Origin: Anisakis pegreffii
Lineage: Eukaryota; Nematoda; Chromadorea; Rhabditida; Anisakidae
NCBI GenBank assembly: GCA_035041965.1
Contig: JAPYMA010000969.1
Span: forward strand, 1-64,000
Direction of reading: 5' to 3'
Length of the DNA: 64,000 bases
In this document: in pieces, positions 11,218-23,300 of the stretch
Layout: every line of letters begins with the position of its first letter
Numbering within the stretch: the stretch's first letter is position 1
Program-made: the position numbers and the translations under genes
Notes under the pieces: generated by a model
Seen by the model: the letters and a program-made list of their open reading frames with translations, nothing else
What the model was told of the DNA's origin: nothing
Databases searched by the model: none

Positions 11218-13845
11218 CAGTAAACAACTCAAAATTCATAAAATCATACTAATGTACAGTCTAGATAAGCACTTTAGCAATTGTTGAATCACCAGACTTT
11301 GATTTTCCATTGATGATATTCCATAAAAGACTACAGCAAAACTGATACAATCTGTACGAGTGCGGATTTATTTTCAAACAAATGACTGTCTAAATTGATA
11401 TCTGCGAATGACAATAATATTTATCCACCACAAAGGACTGAAATATGAAAACGAAAATAAGAGAAGAAAAATAAATCGAATGAAATGAAAAATCAAACAA
11501 AACAAACTAAGAAGAGCAAACACAACAAATCAAGAATTGATATGAATGAACCGTAAAGGAGATAAATAACCTATTGAATGGATCACCAAAATATTTTAAA
11601 TGAACTGATGCAATAAACAACTTTCAATTAAATGAACAATACGACAAATCAATCTTGAACACATTGCTTTTGCTAGTGAAAAAACCAAAAAAATTTTAAA
11701 TTACCTGCATTTACGCTATATTTTTTGTCTCCTATCTCCCATCCGTATTATATATTCTTGGTCATACAGTTTCATCGAATTCAAATTGTATGCGAAGTCG
11801 GCTTCGCAGTACTGTTGTGACTGATTTTAGTCATTTAGTCACTAAGTAAACTGCTATCAGAGAATTGTAAATAATGGAATCATGGATGATGTGATGTGTA
11901 CGGGATTCAACGAGTATAAAGGAAGCGTATCGATGCATCTGAATTAGTTACCCGCGAACAGTCGTCACAACATAGATCTCTCCGCTTTTTCGTTCTAATA
12001 ATCCACATCCATTCAAGCCAGTCCTCGTTAACAACCACCATATACTTTCTCAAATAATCTTCTGCCCACCATTGCTCTCCTCCAACTGTCTTCAGCCAAC
12101 ATCATCATATTTGCAATATTTGTCTCTGTAGTTGTCGCGGAACGCTTTGCGAAATGATTTAAGTTTTCGCTAATAGATATTCATGGAATTCTTGATGGTT
12201 CCTTTCTCTAATTTTCAAAAAATGGATGCGAGCAAAGTATTTCATTATTTGAAAATGGTCTGACCAAATCTATAGATCCGATCCGAGTGAATTTTATTAC
12301 TGCAACTAATAGATTTTTTGAAATCACATTTTCATACATTTTGGGATAGAAGTGACAATACATGAGACTGCATTACCCGTCCGCAGGAATATTATAGTTG
12401 CATAAGACTTGCATTCCATCTCATTTTCCGCATCTTCATAAGTCCATCATAGTTATTTAAATTGTTAAATTAGCCGTAATAGTTTGCAATAGAAAAATTT
12501 AAAACGATGCGTTCAACTCGCTTCATTCCAAATATCGGAATGCTATCATAATTGACCATCGCAATTGCAGAGATGAAATCAATCCTGTACCTCTATCTCC
12601 TTCTTGTGATAGTCGCATTTTGGGGATTGTCAATGCAAGAAGGTGAGCAAAGCAAATTTTTAATCGAGTTGCTTTTCATATATATTGACAACTGGAGATG
12701 TCCGCAATATTGAGGTGTTTCCCATGTTAACTCTACTTTCAGAATGCAAGGAAGAAGACTGGTGTGTCCAAACCAAGGACATGTTGGGATGTTATGAGGA
12801 ACGTTTTTATGAGGAATGTCCGTGTACTTGCCCACCGCCTTCATCTACCTAATAATTTACTTCATTAAGAGCCAACGAGTTTTTAGGATAAAATCAATCA
12901 ATTTCAGGTGATTTTCATACAATCTGCTTGTTCCCCGATCACTTTTCCATTGTACGTCTGACATCCCATACCCTCTTAAACAGTTTGTTTTTGGAATCGA
13001 TGACAAAATTGTATCTAACTGACAATTGGACGATCAGCTGATGTTATTACATTGCTGAATTTCGTAAATGATGCTTCTACAAAAATGCGAAGTATTTTTC
13101 CACATAGGGTAATCAAATTATCAATGGTTGAATTAATTTGTTGACCTACATGAGATAACCTTAAGGTCAGTTGTGGGACAGAGCTTCAGGGAGAATTTGT
13201 TTGAGAATGGTAGCGAGAATACCCTGAATCGACTGATACATTGAGGAACTATCAAAAACACAAGCTTCGAGGATGAATTTAAATGAGTTCCGAGACATCA
13301 ATGCAAGAGATTACACGGAAAAACTATCGTAATGAGCCCTTCAACGACACGGACTGAATTTCCGTTGCATCCACATAATCTTTGAGTGCATTTAGTATCC
13401 AAGAAGCACGATGGTACTACCAATAACGAGTGTAATTGCAGGGTGAAATTTGGATGAACTCGTATTTGGCTCAGTCAACCTTGTTGAATAACTCGTCGAA
13501 TTTATTGTTCTGTGTTGTTACTGGATAATAAAATATTTGGCGTTTTTCTCATGCATTTTTGCATTTTTTGTTGTGCCTTGCTACATTCACTCTCCTCTTC
13601 ATAAACGTCGATAAGTGAATCTTTTCATGCTTGAAATGAAAGACGAAATGCTCCTACTCCCTTATAAGCCTTCACTGGTGGTATGATCGTGGGAGTTATC
13701 TGCGATTATTATTTGAATGCTTCAATCTAATTATTAAGCTGCGCGGAAGGTATGCTTCTTGTGACAGTATTTCAGAACGCATTTCATTGTGTTTGATTAT
13801 AGCTGATTCAGAAGTGGATATCGTCTACAAGGTGAATATAGCATA
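11218..13845 (+). repeat. 2.6-kb segmental duplication, copy 2
   Basis: Direct copy of 5335-7885. The clearest structural difference is about 65 bp present here near 12066-12130 and absent at the matching point (about 6183) in copy 1. Another is about 13 bp near 13486. The copy keeps an intact version of the secreted-peptide gene at 12573-12852. Similarity fades towards 13845. Confidence 0.88.
12573..12852 (+). CDS. Small secreted cysteine-rich peptide, copy 2 (two exons)
   Basis: Predicted exons are 12573-12642 and 12743-12852, giving 59 aa with the same phase-1 intron position as the copy at 6629-6907. The signal peptide is nearly identical (MKSILYLYLLLVIVAFW...). The mature part keeps all six cysteines in the same spacing, but about ten of its 36 residues differ. 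The ATG is two bases after a TTGCAG acceptor. Both genes have intact start, splice sites, cysteines and stop, so neither looks like a pseudogene. Function is unknown. The retained cysteines with divergent loops suggest a folded scaffold whose surface is changing. Confidence 0.65.
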
Positions 13846-14709
13846 ATAAAAACTTAAAATTTTGCGGTGACGTTAGGTTCGCACATCAATTGCGGTACAT
13901 TGTATTCCGAGAAACGCAGACACCTGTTATACTTTGTATTACACGTAATATTCATCTTTCGTGTGATTTTCGAAAGCAAAAAAAAATTTTCGCTCAATTA
14001 TTCGCTTAACAATTGTAGAGGTTAACTCATGATTGGTTGCATAACTAATATCCAAGAAACAATCCGATTCATAGGCAAATTTTTCCAAGCAACGATTGCT
14101 GTTTACATGCATACGAGTAAATAATCAACATTAACAGTAAAACACAAAAAGTACATTCATATCACGTCGTAATTAGAACGTTCATCATTGGAGATCTCCA
14201 CAGCTGATGTGCTTATAGCGGTTTTACGGTGATCCGCTTCCTTGAGACAATCTTTGAATCGTTCTCCATCGAGCAACTTGCACTGGATCTGCACCTAAAT
14301 TATTCAGCCAAATATACTGTCGCATATTCTCTGCAACACGATTTATCGCATGATCTCCACTTAGCAATATGCTCAGTTTCTGAACACTGCTATCCGTATC
14401 GCTGTCCTCTCAGTCCGCGTAAGCTCACTAAAGAATAACCATGATTAGAACCCATCATAGAACCACATGTCCACCCTTGCATTCCAGACATAACATCATT
14501 AAAACGATGTTAAATGAATATATATATATATATATCATGAATACATAATTACATACAAGGCAAATCATATCCTAGCTCAATTCGGTTACAGTGGAATGTA
14601 AATCGCTGTGACGTACGTAAACCGATGCGAATTTTCGCACAAGCTCTGAATGCATCTCGAACAATTCACTGCATCTCAATCATTACCGTGAATTGTTCAC
14701 TCAATAAGT
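13846..14709. other. Non-coding, with a short TA-repeat
   Basis: No gene is supported. An open frame at 14229-14438 has no recognised domain. A run of alternating TA lies at about 14517-14536. The region otherwise separates the duplicated block from the rab-33 promoter. Confidence 0.4.
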
Positions 14710-14710
14710 A

Positions 14711-14888
14711 GTGATGGCATCCGACCGACGTTCGATCGAAAAAATCCGAAGATTTTCGATCGGAGTTCCGATATTTGAATTCCAACCAAAGATTTCCGAA
14801 AGTCAACTGGAATTTCGGATGTCGTAATCTCAGAATACGAAATCGGTTAGATTTCAAACCTAACTGAAATTTCGTATGGATGCCATCA
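14711..14888. mobile_element. Small inverted-repeat (MITE-like) element
   Basis: The ends are inverted copies of TGATGGCATCC / GGATGCCATCA, and the interior is rich in nested palindromes such as CGATCGAAAAAATCC paired with GATTTTCGATCG. The length is about 178 bp with no coding capacity. I could not define a clear target-site duplication. It lies about 160 bp upstream of the rab-33 start. Confidence 0.5.
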
Positions 14889-15052
14889 TATCAATGAGCA
14901 ATTGAATGGGAAGTTAATGCAACGTTGTGGCAACTTAGAACATCACATCTACAGCCGTTTTTGATGATTGCCAACTGTACAACAAATTCTTTAGCGCACT
15001 CAGTCGTGTTTGTGTATGAAAAGTATATGAGACTTGTAAAGTAAGATCAGTG

Positions 15053-17055
15053 ATGTACTCCGAGCAGCAAAACCAACAACAACAACAACAACAACCATCT
15101 CAACAACAAAGGCAGCATATTCCGATTGTGCACGCTCCTCAAGTAACCACCATTCAAACACATGTTCTACCACAAACTTCTTTATCAGATCAAAATTTTT
15201 CATTCAATCCGTCGAACTCTCCATCCAGTCAGGGTATTTTTTTAAAGGATTATGTCTCGTCGATCAAATTTGATGTATACATATATTCTATTGAAAAAAT
15301 CATTTAAAAACATTCTTGCGATTATAAGGAAAGAGCTGTGGAAAGTATAATTTTGCTGTTTTGAAGATTATCAGAAAGGCATGTCTTCCATAATGCAGAG
15401 ATTCATGTTGTTCAGGTTCTTCTAACAGATAGAATCAACTGCAATTTGCTCTCGCAGTATTATTGATGAAATTGTCCACTTGTTCAGAGTGAATGATGGC
15501 CGTAGATGTAGTTACAAAATTTACTGCCAAGAAATCTTTATTGTAGCATGATAACATTGCAGAAGTGCCGTCAAACATAGCTCGTATACCGTATCCAAGC
15601 AGTACCATAAGCAATCCAGTAACACACCACTCACCGGTACAACATACATCATCTGCCACTACAGCGAACTCCATCACTAAACCATTTAAAACAAAACGTG
15701 TTTTCAAAGTAAATTTCACCATTTCATCTCTTCAAATTTCATATGTCCTGATCTGTTCTCCTTATTGCTCAACCCAGTTATGCGACTCATGAATAGTTAG
15801 ATCATGATTAGGAAATCTCGCTGAAAGGAATATGCGCTCGTATTGAAGTTGCTATTGTCTTCCGAATGACAATTGAGGTGTCACCTTAATTGCTGGATGA
15901 GAATTATGTGGTTCAGATTATATGCTTCATTTAAATCCACCTGACTGATTTTTTAAAATAATTTATAGAGTTTCCATTTGGCAGTATATATTCGTTCTGA
16001 TTTATGCCCAGGAACCAACCTGAATAAATATTCTCAAAATGTTTTTCAATTAAAATCATCAACGAATTGTATTCAGGTGATTATCTTGGGTGATGCAGGT
16101 GTCGGCAAGACGTGCTTAAGTTTTCGTTTTTGCAATGGTCGATTTCCTGCACAGACTGAAGCTACAATTGGTGTCGATTTCCGTGAGCGTTCTGTGGTTA
16201 TTGATGGCGAATTGATTAGGGTGAATCTTTTAATATCCACTTCGATTCCGTCTGATTGTCTCAATCATTATTGCTGCATTCAATAATAAAAATAAAATAT
16301 GACTGAAGGTGCAATTGTGGGATACGGCCGGTCAGGAGCGTTATCGTCAGTCGATGGTGTCACATTATTATCGTAACGTAAATGCGGTCGTGTTTGTCTA
16401 TGATGTAAGCAATGAAAAGTCATTTGAATCGTTAGCAACTTGGATATCCGAGTGTCGTAATCACTCTGTGTCCTCTTCCAAAGATACACCTCACATTATC
16501 ATCGGCAATAAGTGTGATTTGAACCCATCAAATAAGGTCAAAACCGATTATGCACAGGTCCGTTTTTGCATTCCTAATTACTACTCTCATGAGAACTATT
16601 TATTGCCTATCATTATGATTTCCACCATTTTATTGCTATCGTGGTAACCATCATTCTAATCGATCTTGTATTCATTGTAATTGTATCTGCCATTAGACAA
16701 TACGCGATTTTGATCCCTTATTTAATGAGTTTGAGTTTGCTTTATAGTGTTCAAATGAATTTCATGAGTGTTTATTCCATCTGGAACATCGAAGCATTGA
16801 GTTGGTTTGGCTGCAGAATAGATATTTCAGATATTCGCCGATCAGAACGACATGGCACTATTCGAAACATCAGCGTTATCAGATTCGGAATCGGATCATG
16901 TCGAGTCGATATTCATGACATTAGTGCATAAGTTGCAACAGTCCAAGCCAATGCACGTGCAGTCAGATGAAGAGCGTGCACTGAAAGAGGAAAGACTTCT
17001 GTTGAAGGCGAACGAAGTCGATAAACTGCACGCTGAGGACGGTTGGTGCTGCTGA
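15053..17055 (+). CDS. rab-33: Rab33-family small GTPase
   Basis: Predicted exons 15053-15233, 15563-15708, 16077-16220, 16309-16557 and 16831-17055 join in consistent phase to 314 aa. Rab33 proteins are Golgi GTPases acting in retrograde traffic and, through ATG16-type effectors, in autophagy. The GTPase fold starts at about residue 110: P-loop GDAGVGKT, switch [10 protein letters not shown], switch [18 protein letters not shown] and FETSAL. The switch I sequence and the [15 protein letters not shown] stretch are typical of Rab33. The protein ends in WCC, a double-cysteine geranylgeranylation signal. The first 109 residues are glutamine-, serine- and proline-rich and longer than in vertebrate Rab33. 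The G5 motif has SAL instead of the usual SAK. The start is the first ATG after a GATCAG acceptor-like site. A further upstream exon is not excluded. Confidence 0.9.
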
Positions 17056-18489
17056 TGCATTTGACACTGACTGCTTATTAGTTGTTATCATAACACATGT
17101 GCCTCATTTTCAAATGTTATTTATTCTCAACACTAGGTTGCAAGATTGGTTGTGAAATCATATAAAGTCAATACTTACAGCATATCAGTTCGCTTCTCTT
17201 TTTGTCGTATTTTTATTTGGTTTATTTTGAGACGTTTGTTCACATCAGAGGAAGTAAAATTCAATTTACGTAGTTGCTATTTGATTCATTCTGAAAGGTT
17301 TTCGTCGAATTTACTTCAGTCTTTATATTTATTCACTTCTTTCTCACATTTGTTCAGCGAGTGGTACTTACTTCGTTTTGTTTCGGGTTAATATTTTGTA
17401 CTAGTTTTTTGTCTATTTATGGATTCATTCCACATTTATTTATCATCGTCTAAGTGTAACGTCGGCAAAAATTGAACTTATAAACTATTCACTTGAGACT
17501 ACATCAAAACTGAGCCATCAGGTGGATCAGGCTCGATGAATAACTGCGACTGTTTGATCGTTTTTTTTAACACTTGACTCTGAAAAAATTCATTCCTTAT
17601 CCAATTTCAAATGCACACTGAAAGGATTTCCGAAAAGTTATGCTAAATTGAATGACTGTATCTAGTGGCAATAAGTTGTAAGGATCGAGTTGTCCACTTC
17701 AGCTACACTTGCAATTTTCAACTGATTGCCTGAAATCACTTGTTTTTCGAAATGGGCCTATAATTAATTTGAATATTTTGTTGCGGGAGTTCATTTCTTT
17801 CCAAAAAAAACTGTTTGCAAGGATAATATTCCTGTTCAAATGAACGATTCAATTATTGTCATCTTCAGATGATTCCATCCGATTTTTATGTGCAAAGAAG
17901 TTATTTTTCTGGTTTCTTCGTCATTATCAATAGTCAACACTAATTATCTCGTATTCTTTTCTAAGATGTATTCTAACGAGTTTTGTTTGAACGGATCGTT
18001 GTTCAATGATAATATCAAATGAATAAAATTCATTAATTAACAATTCAACGAATACACTCCTTTCAAATTTCTATGATTCACTTCAATTTTCTCGTATGGA
18101 CGTAGAACGAACAAGCATGTTGATAAGGAATCAAAATTACAGCAAAGATACTGTTGCGTATCGACCGTTAACAATAAATTTGAGAAATAACACAAGAACA
18201 GTTCAGAAATGGTCAGTTTTTGCAATAAACATTTTTATCATTTATATACAGAATAATATTTTATGAACGTGGAATGAAAAAATTATAACAAATCAGCGAC
18301 ATAATCAGTTTTCAACTGCACAAGTTCGTTACATGTACAAGAATAAATAATACACCTACAACTGTGGTACTGATTTGAACGCTGAAAAGATGTAATTATA
18401 AACTGTTGCATGTGGCCGTGAATCCACGTCAAAATCTGCTCACTAGCATTAATTCACCTCAGCCTGGCCAACAACACAAAACATTAATT
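17056..18489. other. 3' flank of rab-33, non-coding
   Basis: AT-rich sequence after the rab-33 stop, presumably beginning with its 3' UTR. Only short open frames are present, and I found no supported gene or RNA. Confidence 0.4.
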
Positions 18490-18745
18490 CTGAAGCACCC
18501 GAGTTCCTCTACCCAGAAAACAATCGAGAGTAGCCATACATATTTATGCTCGCCAAATCAATAATCAGTATTAGAATTTCATGAAGATGGACGATCGCTT
18601 GCGCTAATAACGCTCGATGTGCGCAAAGATGCATGTCACAGAAGGAAAATGTGATTTAGTGCTAAACAGGAGATATAAACCGCAATGAATTGCAACTGCT
18701 CATTAAACAACTATACAGTACTCGATCATTCACAAACTATTTCAA
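18490..18745 (+). repeat. Dispersed repeat, copy B
   Basis: Diverged copy of the repeat at 10560-10830, recognised from shared blocks in the same order (CCAGAAA, GAGAGTAGCC, GCCAAATCAATAATC, AATTTCATGAAGA). Non-coding. Confidence 0.55.
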
Positions 18746-18999
18746 CGGTACAGAACGAGAAAATTAGTCCCTTTCGATCATAACTTACACAGCAATAAAT
18801 AAAGTGCCAACGAACAATATAAAATTGCGTAAGAACCATACTTAAAAATTCTAAAAGGCCTATTGTTAACACCGATCAAACAGATAACATAAAACTCTGT
18901 CTTATAAATTCCGGAATTACGATATAACTTCAATAACGGCAATAATAATGATAAATCATCTTACAATTAGTAAACGTAACGGTGATATGAGACAATCAC

Positions 19000-19067
19000 A
19001 ATAATAATGATAATATTGATAATAATAATAATAACAATAATAATATTATAATAATATTAATAATGCT

Positions 19068-19103
<36 letters not shown>

Positions 19104-19140
19104 TCTAGTGATAACAACAATAGTAATGGTAATAATAAAA
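19000..19140. repeat. AAT/ATA trinucleotide-rich microsatellite
   Basis: About 140 bases of imperfect AAT repeats, including roughly 11 almost uninterrupted units near 19068-19102. The isoleucine- and leucine-rich open frames over it on both strands are artefacts of the repeat. Confidence 0.9.
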
Positions 19141-20306
19141 TTATTTGTAATGATTACAGGAACGACAGTAATGAATCTTTTTCTTGCTTTCAATGACAAA
19201 AGATTTTCAAAAATAATTTTTGCTTCACTGTTCTTCTATTCACACCAAAACAGGTTTGAGTTTATCGGTTCCATTACGGCTGAAGTATCGTTAAATATGC
19301 GCCATATTGTAAGGGAAAGGGGCAAAGTGACTGAAAACAAATTTTTAAAACAACTGAAGAACCGGTCGCACAAAATATTCAAGGTAGTAATAATAACGAT
19401 AATAAATCTCACAAACATATGCAGCAATTTTCGATAAAAAACCATTTACAACACAAAAATCTACGTAACATCCATTTATATCTTCTAAATCACCAAAATT
19501 CCTCACTCAACACAAAGTGAATCAACGACGAATTAATTTGCAAACAGAACGTAGCCCAGCTAAATGCGTAATCGCTGGTCAATATTTATACAAATATAAG
19601 TGAACTGAACAGCACCGTATAAACACACCAGAAGGCAATGATTTGCTGAATGGAGCACAAACTGAAGTACGAGAGTGATAACTGGATGATGGTGCTGATT
19701 GATCGCTTCAATATTCTTGGTCATCAACCCATTTTATACGCATCTGCTATATTTTCTGAGCCTCCGCAAAACTCGCTTCGAACAACGCATTTGATTTTCT
19801 ACCGTTAAACATCGTTGCATATACTGCAATAAATTGTCCACTGACGAAAGCCATTCTGAATTATTTGCGCTGAAATTTCCAAATCAATATATTCCAACCG
19901 AAACAACTACGGCAAAAGATCATCAGAACTAGACTGCAAAAGGTTGAAAAATGAATTCACCTTGCGTCCGTTACGGGAAAATACGGCAATGAGCATGATA
20001 CTGAACCGGTATTGAAACGAAGCTAAAATAGAACACTATCACGTTAAACGTTTAATGAAAACATTCATTCATAATACACTAATCAACCTAGATTACTTCT
20101 AATTTGATGATAATTCTCGGTAAACCATCAACATACAAAAACGATTGAACGTTAGGACAGAGGAAGTTCAATTCCTTATGTGTTCTGCAAACAACTCCAA
20201 CATATTCCCCCGAACAAATATAGCTCTACTGCTGAAGTTAGATGAAATCTTACGCGAAGTTGAAGACTGATTAAGTTTTGTCCCATGAAAAATAATTTTG
20301 GCATCG
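19141..20306. other. Intergenic region between convergent genes
   Basis: Lies between the rab-33 3' side and the 3' end of the minus-strand gene at 20307-24014. No supported coding sequence. An open frame at 19063-19437 begins inside the microsatellite and has no domain. Confidence 0.4.
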
Positions 20307-23300
20307 TTATCGAGCAATGCAAATCATTCTCATAAGAAGAATGAAGCTATTCACCAAATTCTAAAAATAATAAATCCAAAGATTCAAGAAACAACAAACC
20401 GGAAATACAGTTTCATCGACATCATCAGATGCGCTCAGCAATGTAGTGTTGAAGTGCTGTATTGAAGTGCTAGCTGCGGGAAACTGATTATCAGCACTAT
20501 TGTTATCACCGCTCGGGATATCGATCAACTCCGAATCAGGACAGTCCATCAGTTGATCAGCCATTATTCCACCGCTTTCACTGAACTCCTCTTCGACTGC
20601 ATTCGAAGAACCCGCCATTTCGTTCGAATTCTGAGCAGCATGATTGACCGTCGACTGTGCATTCCCATCTCTTAGGTCACCTCGTTTCAATTGAATATCG
20701 TCAAGTTGATCCCAAGATGATTCGTTGGCAATTGAATCTTCGGAAAGGTTTTGCTTTCTTTTTCGTGAATGTTCAGTACTCAGCCGATTCACAACTAAAT
20801 CAGTGTCATGATCCGATGTTGTTATCACTCCACTGTTTTTAATACTATCATTATTAATACTTTCAAGGTTAGTACCATCATTATTATCACTATCATTACC
20901 ACAACTGCTTTGAACATAACCGTTTTGTTTTATGACAGATCGGTTTGACATTGATCGCCAAAAACGTCTCCGATTATTAGAAGCATAATTACAATTAACC
21001 CGACCGTATCCTTTCAATATACTCGAAACGGACGTACTTTCATTTATACTATACGCCTTCAAAATATTTTTCACTCGTTTTTCAACTTCTTCGTCTTCTT
21101 TCGTGCAATTATTTACCACCTTCTCACTTGAAATATTCGAATCCTCTAAAACGCTTGTTGTTGCATTCGTCGAGGAACACTCTTGTTGTGGCTGGGGTAG
21201 TATTTCCACAGGAGCAGTAGACGTTCTAGATGTACTAGCATAATCACCGTTAAGTTTAATATCAACACTATTTTTGTCAACATCATTATTATCGGCAATG
21301 CTCTTAACAGCGTCAACATCATCATCGAATCCAAACTCAATCGGTATATCAACTTCTTGCAGCACTTGTGAAAGTAAATCATCTGAAGCAGAAAGCTGAG
21401 CAGTTTCTTGTTTCTCTTGATTACCAGCATCATTCAAAATTTCTGCCGTTGGTTGCTTATCACTATAGTCATTAACATTATCTTCAATATTTCTAGGTGA
21501 TTCATTTGTTGTTCCCTCGTTTGACGAACCATTTCCGTTCGGCGATAACGACTGATGTTTTGTTTCTGGTGGAGTCATCTTATTACCATCCGCTATCCGT
21601 TGTTCTTTTGTGGTTATTTCATTCGGATCAAGAGCAGATGATGCATGATGAGCGATGAGACAATCTGTACTTGCAGTGCTCGTTGAAGGTAACAGCTCTG
21701 AAGTGGCGGTATTTGCTTCCGTGGGAAGTGGTATGTTAACAAGGCCATCAGTTTCAGGCATTGATTCCGTTTGGAGTGCAGAAGGAGCTTGAGATGGAAG
21801 AGGTATCAACGGTGGTGAAGATGCATTAATAACGGTTCTTGATGAAGCATCATTTGCCGAAGGTATTAGCGGTAGCGAAGAAGCATTAATAACAGTTCTT
21901 GAAGCAGCATCATCTGCCAAGTTTTCACCATTTCTCGAGGCTTGAACTTTTGATGTCGATGGCTCATAGGTGGAGGAAATTTCGTTTGAATCTGTTGAGT
22001 TTGCCATTTTTGACTGCCCCACATCATCACCATCTGAAAATGCTTGAAGAATTGTAGGTTCGTTGTTTCGGAGAAACTTTGAATTAACGAAAAAAAAGCG
22101 ACATGAATACCGAAAATGAATCAATTCAAAGCAATTCTTTTGGATAACTTGCTAATGAACCTGAATTCACTGATCTACTGCGATCAGGTGGTGGCCAAAG
22201 AACTTCTATATCATCATCGTGCTCAGCTGCTACACTTTTATCTGCAGCTTGAGAATTTGAATTTACAATGTTATGCTCTCTTCCAGTAAACACCTGCAAA
22301 CAAAAATCTCACTGAGTCAAATTTAATATTTACCCTTCAAGTGAACAAGCACTTGACATAAAAAAATTATTCCACACTAACATTCAAAGTGATATTATTA
22401 TTAGAGACTGCATAATAAATTCAGAACATAAATAAATCATAACTGACCCGAATTTCATCCACGTATAAAGAATAGCGTACTGCCAACAATGATGGGCATC
22501 GATCATGACTTCTGCATGCGTATACATGCAACTCAAGCTGAAATAGCGAACAAGATATTACTGGTAATAATAACAATAATAACCCAGTCAGGTTGGAATA
22601 AAAGGGTATGTAGATTCTGAATTCAAAATTTTGAATACAATTTCAACAAAAACCAAAATCCACAGCAAAAGAATTTCCTGAATGAACATTACCATATAAA
22701 AATATTACGAACTACGAGTATGCTCGCATTCCTAGATAATTTCCGGTAAGAAAATTCAAAAATGAGTACACGACTAAAAAGAATTCATCATACCGGCTTC
22801 ACAGCGAAGCACAATCTGCTAACAAGATGCCACACTGAATCGTCTATATTCACGCTATCAAACCATTTATTGAAGGCTGAGATTGATTCGAACTGCTTAA
22901 TTTGTTTGAATCTGATTGATCGCGATAAGGGCTGCAATACATTTCAGTACACCAATCGCAATTAATCCTTATCACCTTCATCGGAGAACTTTACATTAAA
23001 TTTATTAGTTCAATATCAATTTATAAATTTGAATTGTTTGGGTACACTGGAAAAAAAAGAGAATTTCACTTGGAGCAGACTAGCTGCACCTAGGAAGCAA
23101 CGCAAAAACTACATCATTTCAACATTAGACGCTCACAAGTGCTGTCTAAAAACAGCTCTGGCTCAACTTTAAAAAAATGGAACCCTAAGCATATTCAAAC
23201 AATTTGAGAGTTGAACTAAACAGTGAATGACTGAGTAAGCAAATGAACGAAAAAACAAAGAAGCAAAAATAAGGAGATAAATACAGCAAACACATACAGC

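Noticed and set aside
15000..15722. Minus-strand open frames of 67 and 95 codons opposite rab-33
   Set aside because: They are shadows of the CAA-rich and coding plus-strand exons of rab-33, and the Val-rich run is the complement of the Gln run.
18996..19437. Ile/Leu-rich open frames on both strands that look like membrane proteins
   Set aside because: They are translations of an AAT/ATA microsatellite.
21146..21433. 95-codon alternative frame within the orphan minus-strand gene
   Set aside because: It overlaps the long main exon in another frame. The main frame has in-phase neighbours and typical composition.
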